Origin: Marinobacter halophilus | Lineage (GTDB): Bacteria > Pseudomonadota > Gammaproteobacteria > Pseudomonadales > Oleiphilaceae | Assembly (NCBI RefSeq): GCF_003007685.1 | Contig: NZ_PXNN01000017.1 | Span: forward strand, 843,858-907,857 | Length of the DNA stretch: 64,000 nucleotides | Direction: 5' to 3' | Part shown: piece by piece, positions 41,850-50,616 of the stretch | Layout: the number at the start of each line of letters is the position of its first letter | Position numbering within the stretch: position 1 is the first letter of the stretch | Translations under genes and position numbers: made by a program | Notes under the pieces: model-generated | Told to the model about the DNA's origin: nothing | What the model saw: the letters and a program-made list of their open reading frames with translations, nothing else | Databases searched by the model: none

Positions 41850-42266
41850 CTATTTTTCCGGGGGTATGGAATACGTCATGGTGGAATGAGCAACGGGCTC
41901 TTCCACACCCTCGGAATAGACAAAAACCTCCCCCACGCCCATGGTCCGACCCACCTTGAGCATAGTCGCCCTGGCCCATATCGGCGCGTGGGCGACCGGT
42001 TTTCTGAGAAAGTTAATGTTCAGGTTGGTGGTCACCGCCAGCGGCACCAGGCCAATCCGGCTCAGCAGCGCAGCGTACATGGTGACATCCGCCAACCCCA
42101 TCATGGCGGGGCCGGCCACGGTGCCGCCGGGCCGGAGGTGCTCTTCGTCTACGTTCAGTTTCATTTCGGCCCAGCCATCACCCAATTTCTGCAGGGTGCC
42201 GTAGGAGGCCCCCTGTGGAAACTGCACCTCAAGGAAGTGACGCAACTCCTCAAAAGTGATCTTCAT
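41850..42266 (-). CDS. PaaI family hotdog thioesterase
   Basis: This 138-residue hotdog protein has VDEEHLRPGGTVAGPAMMGL (the central-helix region, with GG in place of the usual HGG), then TTNLNINFLRKPV and a C-terminal STMTYSIPPEK. It overlaps the acyl-CoA synthetase stop by four bases, so the two are coupled. A thioesterase that trims stalled or unwanted acyl-CoA made by the synthetase is a reasonable role. The substrate is unknown. Confidence 0.82.
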   Translation of the reverse strand: MKITFEELRHFLEVQFPQGASYGTLQKLGDGWAEMKLNVDEEHLRPGGTVAGPAMMGLADVTMYAALLSRIGLVPLAVTTNLNINFLRKPVAHAPIWARATMLKVGRTMGVGEVFVYSEGVEEPVAHSTMTYSIPPEK

Positions 42267-43918
42267 TCGCCGGCTTCCTCTTTGGCACGATTACGCAGCA
42301 CAAAACGCTGGATCTTGCCGCTGGGGGTCTTGGGCAACTCGTCCACAAACTCGATCTCCCGCGGGTAGGCGTGGGTCGACAGCCGATGGCGCACCAGTTC
42401 CTGCAGCTCTTCTCTCAGCACGTTGTCATCCGCGGGTTCCTGGCCTGCCTTGATCACCACATAGGCCTTGATCACTGAGCCACGCTTCTCATCCGGCTTG
42501 GCAACCACACCGGACTCGGCCACTGCGGCGTGCTCCAGCAAGGTGCTTTCCACATCCGCCGGGCCCACCCGGTAACCGGCGGTGGTAATAATGTCGTCAT
42601 CGCGACCACTGAAGGAGAAACTGCCGTCGCCGTGGCAGGTCACCATGTCGCCGGTCAGGTAGTAGCCATTCACGAACGGGTCTTTCTCGCCCCAAGTGTA
42701 GCCATCGAAGTGGAACAACGGGGAGGCCTGAATATCCACCGCCAGCTGGCCGTTCTCGCCCTCACCCACCACTTCGTTTTTCTCGTTCAGGGCCACTACC
42801 TTGTGCCCCGGAGAGGAATAGCCCATGGCCCCTGGGCGGAGCGGATGCTCCAGGCCGTGGAAGTTGCAGCAGGTCATGCCGGTTTCGGTCTGGCCGTAGT
42901 GGTCTTTCACCGGGCAGTAGTGGCGCTTGGCAATCCAGTTGACCACCTCCGGATTCAGGGGCTCGCCGGCACTGCTGCATACCCGCAGGCCAAGGTTCTC
43001 ACCCTCTGGCAACACGCTGTCGTTGGCCTTGAGCAAGCGGTAGGCGGTGGGCGCGGCGGCCAGGTTGGTGATCCGGTATTTGCGGATCATGTCGTAGGTG
43101 GATTCTGGCGTAAACGGGTTCGGGTTGAAGTGGGTGGCGTGGCCCATCAACAGCGGCCCGGTGACGGCGTAGTACAAACCATAGGCCCAGCCGGGGTCAG
43201 CGACATTCCAGAACACGTCGTCGTCGCGCAGCTCGATGGCGTATTTCATGTACACGTAGAACGCCAGCAAGGCCTTGGCCGGTACCGCCACCCCTTTGGC
43301 CTTGCCCACTGTGCCGGAGGTAAACATCTGCAAAAACGGATCGTTACCGGTGATCATCACCGGTTCGCACTGGTCGGACTGCTGCGCCATGGCCTGCTCA
43401 AAGTCCGCCACGTCTGCGCCGGTGGCGGTGGCGGCGGCATTCAAGCACAGCACCGGCGGGCAGTTTTTGACTTCAGTGAGTTTGGAGTAGTTGTCGGGAT
43501 CGGTGACCACCAGCTTGGTGCTGGCCCGCTCCAGGCGGTATTCGATGGCGCCGGAGCCAAACGCGGTAAACAGCGGTTGGTACACCGCGCCGAGGCGAAG
43601 AGTGCCGGTGATTACAATCAGCAACTCCGGGCCCCGCGGCAGCATGGCCGCCACGCGGTCGCCCTTGCTGACGCCCAGGCTGCGCAGATAATTGGCGAAT
43701 CTGGCAGACGCGGCCTTGAGCTCCGCGAAGGTCAGCACGCCGTCGCCACCATCGGTGGTTTCGTAGTAGAGGGCCACCTTTTGCGGATCGGTCGCCCACT
43801 TGTCGCAGATTTCGTGGCACACGTTCAGACCGCTGTCGAGGCGACCATCCAGAATCTCCGCTTCCAGAGCGGCCATGTCGAAGTTGTTGTACACCTCAGT
43901 GTATTGCGGAAGGCCCAT
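42263..43918 (-). CDS. Acyl-CoA synthetase (AMP-forming), medium/short-chain type
   Basis: This 551-residue adenylate-forming enzyme has the P-loop MFTSGTVGKAKGVAVP, DHYGQTETGMTC, the hinge FSGRDDDIITTAGYRVGPAD and the catalytic lysine in LPKTPSGKIQRFVLR. The layout resembles ACSM/AcsA-type ligases that activate acetate, propionate or medium-chain acids. It is the first gene of a two-gene unit. A palindrome (43984-43995) lies upstream. In this setting it may activate branched acids such as isobutyrate for the valine route. Confidence 0.9.
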   Translation of the reverse strand: MGLPQYTEVYNNFDMAALEAEILDGRLDSGLNVCHEICDKWATDPQKVALYYETTDGGDGVLTFAELKAASARFANYLRSLGVSKGDRVAAMLPRGPELLIVITGTLRLGAVYQPLFTAFGSGAIEYRLERASTKLVVTDPDNYSKLTEVKNCPPVLCLNAAATATGADVADFEQAMAQQSDQCEPVMITGNDPFLQMFTSGTVGKAKGVAVPAKALLAFYVYMKYAIELRDDDVFWNVADPGWAYGLYYAVTGPLLMGHATHFNPNPFTPESTYDMIRKYRITNLAAAPTAYRLLKANDSVLPEGENLGLRVCSSAGEPLNPEVVNWIAKRHYCPVKDHYGQTETGMTCCNFHGLEHPLRPGAMGYSSPGHKVVALNEKNEVVGEGENGQLAVDIQASPLFHFDGYTWGEKDPFVNGYYLTGDMVTCHGDGSFSFSGRDDDIITTAGYRVGPADVESTLLEHAAVAESGVVAKPDEKRGSVIKAYVVIKAGQEPADDNVLREELQELVRHRLSTHAYPREIEFVDELPKTPSGKIQRFVLRNRAKEEAGE

Positions 43919-43983
43919 TGTGAACTCCTGTTATTGTTGTCTTCAGTTGCACAAGATCTAGTCAAGGTTTAGCACAACCTTCA

Positions 43984-43995
43984 CTTTACGTAAAG
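43984..43995. promoter_or_regulatory. LiuR-like palindrome upstream of the acyl-CoA synthetase
   Basis: CTTTACGTAAAG is a perfect 12-base palindrome followed by GTAAACC. It shares the TTTACGTAAA core with the site at 41816-41837 and lies about 65 bases before the synthetase start. Likely bound by the same regulator. Confidence 0.5.
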
Positions 43996-44012
43996 GTAAA
44001 CCAATGGTTAAT

Positions 44013-44039
44013 AAAAAAGGGGCGACACACGCCACCCCT
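44013..44039 (-). terminator. Rho-independent terminator of the mms operon
   Basis: On the minus strand AGGGGTGGCG pairs with CGCCCCT (one-base bulge) and is followed by a T-run (CCCCTTTTTTA). It begins just after the mmsB stop codon and closes the valine operon. Confidence 0.75.
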
Positions 44040-44044
44040 GGGTT

Positions 44045-44932
44045 TTATTCCGGCTTGTAGAGCCGCTGAATGCTTGAGAAATCCAGCTCGCCGTGACCCT
44101 GCCCCGCGTGTAGCTGAAACAGGTTGCGGGCCAATGAGCCCATCGGAATAGAAGCCTGATTTGTGACGGCGTTATCAAACGCCAACCCGAGATCCTTGGT
44201 CATCAGCTTAACCAGAAAGCCACCCTGATAATCGCGAGATGCCGGCACACCGTCCATCACACCCGGCCAGGGGTTATAGACGTTCAGCGCCCAGTTACCG
44301 CCGGAGCTTTGCTTCATGATTTCAGACAGCACGGCGGGGTCGAGGCCATTCTTTGCGCCCAGGGCCAGTGCCTCGCTGGTGCCGGCCATCAGGATCGCCA
44401 ACAACATGTTGTTGCAGATCTTGGCCACCTGCCCGGCACCGGAAGGGCCGGCGTGAAAGATGTTCTTGCCCATGCCTTCAAGAATCGGCTTGGCCTTGTC
44501 GAAGGTACTTTCTTCACCGCCGCAGATGAACGTCAGAGTGCCTGCCTTGGCACCACCAACACCCCCGGACACAGGCGCATCGATAAATTCCAGGTCTTTG
44601 GCAAGGGCCACCTCCGCCACCTTGCGGGCGGTTTCAGGGGCGATGGTGGAGGAATCAATCACCAGGGTGCCGGCGGGCAGAGCCTCCAACAGACCTTCCT
44701 CACCCAGATACACCGCCTCCACATGCATGCCAGCCGGCAGCATGGTGATCACGCACTCAGCGCCCTCCACCGCGGCCCTGGCAGACTCCGCCGTTGTCGC
44801 GCCATCTGCCACCAGAGCGGCGACGGCGGATTTGGAGAGATCGAACACCGTGACCTCGTTGCCAGCTTTGATCAGGTTGGTGGCCATGGGGCCGCCCATG
44901 TTGCCCAGGCCGATAAAGGTTATCCGTGCCAT
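44045..44932 (-). CDS. mmsB: 3-hydroxyisobutyrate dehydrogenase
   Basis: This 295-residue NAD-dependent enzyme oxidises 3-hydroxyisobutyrate to methylmalonate semialdehyde in valine degradation. It shows the Rossmann motif FIGLGNMGGPMATNLIKAG, the family signature DAPVSGGVGGAKAGTLTFIC, and the catalytic lysine region GQVAKICNNMLLA. LMTKDLGLAFDNA is typical of beta-hydroxyacid dehydrogenases. It is the last gene of the mms operon, 24 bases after the hydrolase, and is followed by a terminator. Confidence 0.93.
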   Translation of the reverse strand: MARITFIGLGNMGGPMATNLIKAGNEVTVFDLSKSAVAALVADGATTAESARAAVEGAECVITMLPAGMHVEAVYLGEEGLLEALPAGTLVIDSSTIAPETARKVAEVALAKDLEFIDAPVSGGVGGAKAGTLTFICGGEESTFDKAKPILEGMGKNIFHAGPSGAGQVAKICNNMLLAILMAGTSEALALGAKNGLDPAVLSEIMKQSSGGNWALNVYNPWPGVMDGVPASRDYQGGFLVKLMTKDLGLAFDNAVTNQASIPMGSLARNLFQLHAGQGHGELDFSSIQRLYKPE

Positions 44933-44956
44933 CGCTATTCCCCTTGTTGTTTTAAT

Positions 44957-46027
44957 TCAGCTGAAAAAACTGTCTATCCACTCTTGGTCAATTTCGCCCA
45001 GCGAGGCGTAACGCCAGCGGGGCTGCATGTCTTTGTCGATCAGCAGTGCCCGGATGCCTTCGGCGAACTCGCCTTTTTTCAGGCTGTTGTGCGACATCAC
45101 CAATTCGTTATCCAGCACCTGCTTGAGGCCGTGGTGGCGGCTACGGTGATAGTGCTGCCACATCAGCGCCAGTGAGGTAGGCGAGGCGTTGCCGATGGAT
45201 TTGGTGGATTTGCCCAGCCAATCGTCGCGGCTGTTCAGTGCTTTGATCTGCTGCACCACCTGTTCCGGAGTGTCGGCATCGGCCGCCAGGTTAATCTCGT
45301 CCAGATGCTGGCGCACCGGCGATTCCGGCAGGGCATCCTGGCTGTGCTGCTCGAACTGCCGAAGCACTTGTGCGGTGACCGCGTGGGCGTTATCCGCCGA
45401 CCAATCCGACGCTTTCAGGGCGTCAATCACGTCGCCCTTGAGCGCGTGTTTGACGAAGCGGTCGGCCATGCCGACAAACAGCGCGTCGGCCCCGTTCATT
45501 CTGGCCCCGGTCAGGCCCAGAAACAGGCCGGTACGCCCCGGCATGCGATTCAGAAACCAGCCGGCGGCAACGTCCGGATACAGGCCAATGCTCACTTCCG
45601 GCATGGCCAGCTTTGAGTGCTCGGTGACCACCCGGTGAGACGCCCCCACCATCAGCCCGATGCCGCCGCCCATGACAATACCGTTACCCCAGCAGATGAC
45701 CGGCTTGGGGAAGGTGTGAATCTGATAGTCCAGCTCGTACTCTTCGCTGAAGAAGCGTTCGCCTTCGCCAAGCTTGCCGGGCTCAGTCATGCTGCGGTAC
45801 AGCCAGACAATATCGCCGCCGGGGCAGAAGGCTTTGTCGCCCTCGGCTTCCAGCCAGACTGCACACACCTTTGGGTCATCTGCCCAGCGCTGCAGTTGCG
45901 GTTTCAGCAACTGGATCATGTCCATCGACAAGGAGTTGAGATTACGGGGCGTGTTCAGCCGCGCCACCGCAATCAACTTACCCCCCGCGGTTTGCCATTC
46001 TTCAAATAAGACAGGGTGGTCGCTCAT
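44957..46027 (-). CDS. 3-hydroxyisobutyryl-CoA hydrolase (enoyl-CoA hydratase/isomerase family)
   Basis: This 356-residue member of the crotonase superfamily is longer than a hydratase, as expected for 3-hydroxyisobutyryl-CoA hydrolases. Features are FCPGGDIVWLYR, the oxyanion-hole segment GNGIVMGGGIGLMVGASHR and ALPEVSIGLYPDVAAGWFL. It releases free 3-hydroxyisobutyrate for MmsB. It lies between the hydratase and mmsB genes. The alternative, a hydratase, is less likely given length and order. Confidence 0.88.
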   Translation of the reverse strand: MSDHPVLFEEWQTAGGKLIAVARLNTPRNLNSLSMDMIQLLKPQLQRWADDPKVCAVWLEAEGDKAFCPGGDIVWLYRSMTEPGKLGEGERFFSEEYELDYQIHTFPKPVICWGNGIVMGGGIGLMVGASHRVVTEHSKLAMPEVSIGLYPDVAAGWFLNRMPGRTGLFLGLTGARMNGADALFVGMADRFVKHALKGDVIDALKASDWSADNAHAVTAQVLRQFEQHSQDALPESPVRQHLDEINLAADADTPEQVVQQIKALNSRDDWLGKSTKSIGNASPTSLALMWQHYHRSRHHGLKQVLDNELVMSHNSLKKGEFAEGIRALLIDKDMQPRWRYASLGEIDQEWIDSFFS

Positions 46028-46043
46028 ATTCTCGCCTCGGTGA

Positions 46044-46823
46044 CTACCGGTTTTTCCACTGGGGTTTACGTTTGTCGAGGAAGGCGTTCACGCCTTCTTT
46101 CTGATCTTCGGTGTGGAACAGCTCGACGAACAGCTCCCGCTCCATGCGCCAGCCATCGCTGTGGCTGCGGCCGTCACGGGCACTCATCACCAGCTGTTTG
46201 CAGCTGGCAATGGAGGACGGGCTTTGCTTGCAGGCGCCCTCAGCCAGTTTCAGGGCCGCCTCCAGAGCCTGACCAGAGGGGACCACTTCTTCCACCAGGC
46301 CAATCTGCAGGGCCTTGGCGGCATCCACCCGTTCACCGCACAGAATCATCCGTTTGGCCCAGCCTTCACCCACCAGCCACGGCAGGTTCTGGGTGCCGCC
46401 GGCACAGGGCAACAAGCCCACGCTGGCTTCCGGCAGCGCCATCTGGGCATGCTCCTCAGCGATGCGAATGTCGCACGACAGCGCGCATTCCAGGCCACCG
46501 CCCATGGCATAGCCATTAATCGCCGCGATGGAGACGCCCCGGAAGGCAGTCAGGGCCGCGAAGGCCTCGCCGAATCGCTGCGCCATTTCGTTGGCCATGG
46601 CCCGGTCGCCATCGGCAAAGGTTTTAAGATCGGCCCCGGCGGAGAAGAACTTTTCGCCCTGCCCGGTTACCACCAGGGCGTAGATATTCCGGTCGTCGTT
46701 GAGTTCTGCAACGATTCTGGCCAGCGCCGCCAGCGAGTCGGCGGTCCAGGTGTTGGCCGGCGGGTTGGCGATGGTGAGAATCGCGATGTGGTCGCGTTTT
46801 TCGAGCTGAATCAGGTCACTCAT
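46044..46823 (-). CDS. Enoyl-CoA hydratase
   Basis: This 259-residue crotonase has the two oxyanion segments FSAGADLKTFADGD and AINGYAMGGGLECALSCDIR. A catalytic Glu lies in ALPEASVGLLPCAGGTQNLP, and the C-terminal FHTEDQKEGVNAFLDKRKP is typical. In this operon it should hydrate methacrylyl-CoA to 3-hydroxyisobutyryl-CoA. It is 16 bases upstream of the hydrolase gene. Confidence 0.92.
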   Translation of the reverse strand: MSDLIQLEKRDHIAILTIANPPANTWTADSLAALARIVAELNDDRNIYALVVTGQGEKFFSAGADLKTFADGDRAMANEMAQRFGEAFAALTAFRGVSIAAINGYAMGGGLECALSCDIRIAEEHAQMALPEASVGLLPCAGGTQNLPWLVGEGWAKRMILCGERVDAAKALQIGLVEEVVPSGQALEAALKLAEGACKQSPSSIASCKQLVMSARDGRSHSDGWRMERELFVELFHTEDQKEGVNAFLDKRKPQWKNR

Positions 46824-46853
46824 GAGGGATTCCTTTTGTTAGCCTTGGGCCGG

Positions 46854-48020
46854 TCATTGGATGGCTTCGGCCACGCCGTCGTCCAGCAGCCGGCGGGCAA
46901 TGATCAGGCGCATGATTTCATTGGTGCCTTCGAGAATCTGGTGCACCCGGAGATCCCGCACGTAGCGCTCCAGCGGGTACTCCCGGATATAACCATAGCC
47001 GCCATGCAGCTGCAGGGCGTCGTTCACCACGTCAAAACAAGCGTCGGTGGCGAAGCGCTTGGCCATGGCGCAGTGCAGAGTCGCTTCCGGGTCTTTGCGG
47101 TCCAGCTTGAAGGCACCCAGGCGCACCATCTGGCGGGCTGCCACCAGGTTGGTGGCCATGTCCGCCAGTTTGAACTGCAACGCCTGAAACGCCGCCAGCG
47201 GTTTGCCGAATTGCTGACGTTCATGCAGGTAATTGCGGGCCCGCAGCAACGCCGCCTGGGCGCCGCCGAGGGAGCAGGTCGCAATGTTCAGGCGGCCACC
47301 GTCCAGGCCCTTCATGGCGATGGCAAAGCCGTCGCCTTCTTGCCCTACCCGATTGGTAACCGGAATGCGCACGTCTTGCAGCGTTACCATCCGGGTCGGT
47401 TGGCTGTGCCAGCCCATTTTTTCCTCGTTCTTGCCGTAGGACACACCTTCGGCATCGGCCGGGATCACGAAGGTCGAAATGCCTTTGGCACCGCTGTCGG
47501 CAGCGCCGGTGCGGGCCATTAACACCAGAATGTCGGTGGCGCCGGCGCCGGAGATAAACACTTTGCTGCCGTTGATCACGTAGCTGTCGCCATCGCGCAC
47601 CGCCCGGGTGCGCAGGCTGGCAGCGTCGGAGCCGGCACCCGGCTCCGTCAGGCAATAGGAGGCCAGCCATTCGCCGCTGGCCAGTTTGGGCACCACGTCC
47701 TGCCTGAGGTCCTCGGTCGCAAAGCTCGCCACCATCCAGGTCGCCATGTTGTGAATGGTCATGAACGCGGCCGTGGAGGGGCAGGCCATGGCCAGCTCTT
47801 CCACAATCACCGAGGTATCCATGCGGGACAAACCCATGCCGCCCAGGGCTTCCGGGGTGTACATGCCCATGAAGCCCATCTCGCCGGCGGCTTTCATTAC
47901 CTCAACCGGGAAAATGTGTTCGGCATCCCACCGGCCCGCGTGGGGCGCCATGGATTTTTCCGCAAAACTCCGGGCCGCAGCCCGGAACGCCAACTGGTCT
48001 TCCGTCAGGTTAAAGTCCAT
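46854..48020 (-). CDS. Acyl-CoA dehydrogenase, probably isobutyryl-CoA specific
   Basis: This 388-residue flavoenzyme has the acyl-CoA dehydrogenase signatures CLTEPGAGSDAASLRTRAV and QLHGGYGYIREYPLERYVRD, with the catalytic Glu in ILEGTNEIMRLIIAR. It uses FAD to turn isobutyryl-CoA into methacrylyl-CoA and passes electrons to ETF. The operon position, between mmsA and the hydratase, supports valine-pathway specificity. It is the second gene of the operon. Confidence 0.92.
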   Translation of the reverse strand: MDFNLTEDQLAFRAAARSFAEKSMAPHAGRWDAEHIFPVEVMKAAGEMGFMGMYTPEALGGMGLSRMDTSVIVEELAMACPSTAAFMTIHNMATWMVASFATEDLRQDVVPKLASGEWLASYCLTEPGAGSDAASLRTRAVRDGDSYVINGSKVFISGAGATDILVLMARTGAADSGAKGISTFVIPADAEGVSYGKNEEKMGWHSQPTRMVTLQDVRIPVTNRVGQEGDGFAIAMKGLDGGRLNIATCSLGGAQAALLRARNYLHERQQFGKPLAAFQALQFKLADMATNLVAARQMVRLGAFKLDRKDPEATLHCAMAKRFATDACFDVVNDALQLHGGYGYIREYPLERYVRDLRVHQILEGTNEIMRLIIARRLLDDGVAEAIQ

Positions 48021-48053
48021 CGTCTGGCTCCTGCTCTTCCGGCAACCGCGCGA

Positions 48054-49547
48054 TCAGCGCAGTTGAATGGAGAAGTTCGCTTCCGAGGACGTGGCCTCAC
48101 TGGAGAACCAGCGTGAGGTGACGGTTTTGGTTTCGGTGTAAAAACGCACCGCCTGCTTGCCGTAGGCGTGCTGATCGCCGTAGAACGATCCTTTCCAGCC
48201 GGTGAACGAGAAGAATGGCAGGGGCACCGGAATGGGCACGTTGATGCCCACCTGACCCACCTCGATTTCATGCTGGAAGCGGCGGGCGGCGCCACCGTGA
48301 TTGGTGAAGATGGAGGTGCCGTTGCCGTAGGGGCTCTCGTTGATCAGCTTGATGGCTTCACCGAGATCATCAGCGTTCATGCAGGTGAGTACCGGCCCGA
48401 AGATTTCTTCCTTGTAGACGTCCATGTCAGCGGTCACGTTGCTGAACAGGGTCGGCCCCACCCAGTTGCCGTCGGGCAAGCCATCAACGGTGCAGTTGCG
48501 GCCATCCAGCAGCAGCGTTGCACCCTGGGCTTCGCCGGTGGCGATCAGGGCTTCGACACGCTCCTTGGCTTTCGGGCTGATCACCGGGCCATAGCTGGCA
48601 CCGGAATCGTTCCAGGCACCGGGGCGCACCTTGGCCATGGCGTCTTTCAGCTCAGGAATCCACTCCTGGGCCGCGCCCACAAACACTGCGACCGAGATGG
48701 CCATGCAGCGCTGGCCGGCGGCACCGACAGACGCGCCTACCAGGGCGTTGATCACCTGCTGTTTGTCGGCATCCGGCATGATCACCATGTGATTCTTGGC
48801 ACCGGCAAAGCTCTGGACACGCTTCATGTGGCTGGTGCCGGTTTCATAGATGTAGCGGCCAACCGGTACCGAGCCAACAAAAGAAATGGCCTTGACGGCA
48901 GGATCGGTGAGCAAAACATCCACCTGTTCTTTACCGCCGTGTACCACCTGCAACACGCCTTTGGGGGCGCCGGCTTGTTCAAACAGCTCGGCCAGGCGCA
49001 TCGGGGTCATCGGGTCCTGCTCGGACGGCTTCAGGATAAAGGTGTTACCGCAGGCAATGGCCATGGGGAACATCCACAGCGGAATCATCGCCGGAAAGTT
49101 GAACGGGGTGATACCGGCACACACGCCCAAGGGCTGGATCCAGGAATGGGTGTCCACTTCGCGGGCGACGTTTTCAACGGTCTCCCCCATCATCATGGAC
49201 GCCACGTTGGCGGCGTGCTCGACCACTTCGATGCCGCGCCAGACGTCGCCTTTGGCATCGTCAAAGGTCTTGCCGGTTTCCTGGGACAGGATTTCGGCAA
49301 TTTCGTCGTGGTGTTCTTTCAGCAATGCCTGGTAACGCAGCATCACCCGGGCGCGTTCCGACACCGGCGTTTCTTTCCAGCTCTGGAACATTTCACCGGC
49401 TTTGTCGATAGCCAGGCGCATTTCCTCCGGGGTGGCGCAGGGCACCTTGGCAATCACTTCGTTGGTGGCAGGGTTGGTAAGGTCAATCCAGTTCTGAGTC
49501 TGGCTCTGAACGAATTCACCGGCAAGGTACTGGGGGATTTTCTTCAT
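48054..49547 (-). CDS. mmsA: CoA-acylating methylmalonate-semialdehyde dehydrogenase
   Basis: This 497-residue aldehyde dehydrogenase has the MmsA hallmarks: [35 protein letters not shown], and the catalytic Cys281 in [17 protein letters not shown]. It converts methylmalonate semialdehyde, NAD and CoA to propionyl-CoA, the last step of valine breakdown. It is the first gene of the five-gene operon, divergent from the AraC regulator at 49675. Confidence 0.95.
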   Translation of the reverse strand: MKKIPQYLAGEFVQSQTQNWIDLTNPATNEVIAKVPCATPEEMRLAIDKAGEMFQSWKETPVSERARVMLRYQALLKEHHDEIAEILSQETGKTFDDAKGDVWRGIEVVEHAANVASMMMGETVENVAREVDTHSWIQPLGVCAGITPFNFPAMIPLWMFPMAIACGNTFILKPSEQDPMTPMRLAELFEQAGAPKGVLQVVHGGKEQVDVLLTDPAVKAISFVGSVPVGRYIYETGTSHMKRVQSFAGAKNHMVIMPDADKQQVINALVGASVGAAGQRCMAISVAVFVGAAQEWIPELKDAMAKVRPGAWNDSGASYGPVISPKAKERVEALIATGEAQGATLLLDGRNCTVDGLPDGNWVGPTLFSNVTADMDVYKEEIFGPVLTCMNADDLGEAIKLINESPYGNGTSIFTNHGGAARRFQHEIEVGQVGINVPIPVPLPFFSFTGWKGSFYGDQHAYGKQAVRFYTETKTVTSRWFSSEATSSEANFSIQLR

Positions 49548-49674
49548 CGTGGTAGTCCCTGTTTGTTGTTGTTCGGGAAGGCCTGGCGCTGTCGGCTACA
49601 AGCACGGGCACCGGCATTATTTCAATCAAGCGTAGCACGGGGTTTACCAAGGTGTGATTGACTAAATTTCGAAC

Positions 49675-50595
49675 ATGATGGATTATTTTTCGATGCATCA
49701 GACTTTACGGACGACCCAGACCACACAAACCTCACAATGGCCGGTGCCCTCTGACAGCGTGCGCTATGTCGTGCCTGAACCCAGCATCCAGATGCTGGCC
49801 AGTCACCCGCTTACCCGGGAGCTTTACCCGCTGGCCTTTGGCCACTACCGCAAAGCCATAGGCCACCATATGCACCGGGAGCACCATCGTGACAATCTTT
49901 TGATTTACTGCACGGAGGGCAAGGCGTTTCTGAACGTTGATGGCGAGCCGTACACCGTTGGCGCCGGCGACCTGTTGTTGCTGCCGGCGGGGGCCAGTCA
50001 TCGGTATACCTCTGACCCTGAGCACCCTTGGACCATTCATTGGGTGCATTACACCGGCCCATTGGCTGAGGATTTTCACCAGCACATGGGCTTTGAAGGC
50101 CAGGCTCGCATCCGGCACCTGGGCCGCCAGCCCCGGTTGCTGGTGGATTTCAACGGGCTGCTGTCGGTGCGGCAGACCGGGTTTCGGTCACAGGGGCTGA
50201 TTCACGCCAGTAACCGTTTGCGACAACTGCTGGCGGCGGTGCCCCTGAACGCCGATGAAACCGACGTGGCCAAGCAGGCGGAACTGGAAGCCCTTCACAA
50301 CTATATGCGGGAGCATCTGGAAGAGCGCCTGACGCTGCAACAACTGGCCGATCTTTCTGGTCTGTCGCCGGCGCACTTTGCCACCCGCTACCGGGAGCAG
50401 ACCGGCACCTCGCCAATCCAGCATTTCCTGCACTTGAAAGTCGAGCGGGCCTGCCAGTTACTGGACACCACCAGCCAGAGCTTTGCCGACATCAGCCGGC
50501 ATCTGGGGTATGACGACGCCTATTATTTTTCCCGTTTGTTCAAGAAGGTGATGGGCAAATCGCCCAGTGACTATCGCCATACCGCCAGACACTGA
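49675..50595 (+). CDS. mmsR: AraC family regulator, MmsR-like
   Basis: This 306-residue regulator has an N-terminal cupin-like sensing domain (LIYCTEGKAFLNVDGEPYTV, then GAGDLLLLPAGASHRY). Two C-terminal helix-turn-helix motifs follow (LTLQQLADLSGLSPAHFATR; FADISRHLGYDDAYYFSRLF and GKSPSDYR). It is divergent from mmsA, the arrangement known for MmsR, which activates the mms genes in Pseudomonas. No clear operator was found in the 127-base gap. Two adjacent ATG codons at 49675 and 49678 are possible starts. Confidence 0.88.
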   Translation: MMDYFSMHQTLRTTQTTQTSQWPVPSDSVRYVVPEPSIQMLASHPLTRELYPLAFGHYRKAIGHHMHREHHRDNLLIYCTEGKAFLNVDGEPYTVGAGDLLLLPAGASHRYTSDPEHPWTIHWVHYTGPLAEDFHQHMGFEGQARIRHLGRQPRLLVDFNGLLSVRQTGFRSQGLIHASNRLRQLLAAVPLNADETDVAKQAELEALHNYMREHLEERLTLQQLADLSGLSPAHFATRYREQTGTSPIQHFLHLKVERACQLLDTTSQSFADISRHLGYDDAYYFSRLFKKVMGKSPSDYRHTARH

Positions 50596-50616
50596 CCCTC
50601 GCCCGCCGAAGTCGGG

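Noticed and set aside
42530..43972. Long plus-strand frame of 480 codons
   Set aside because: It is the complement of the acyl-CoA synthetase gene, whose motifs are complete. No homology-like features.
46113..49661. Long plus-strand frames opposite the valine operon
   Set aside because: They are complements of mmsA, the acyl-CoA dehydrogenase and hydratase genes, all of which have full active-site motifs on the minus strand.
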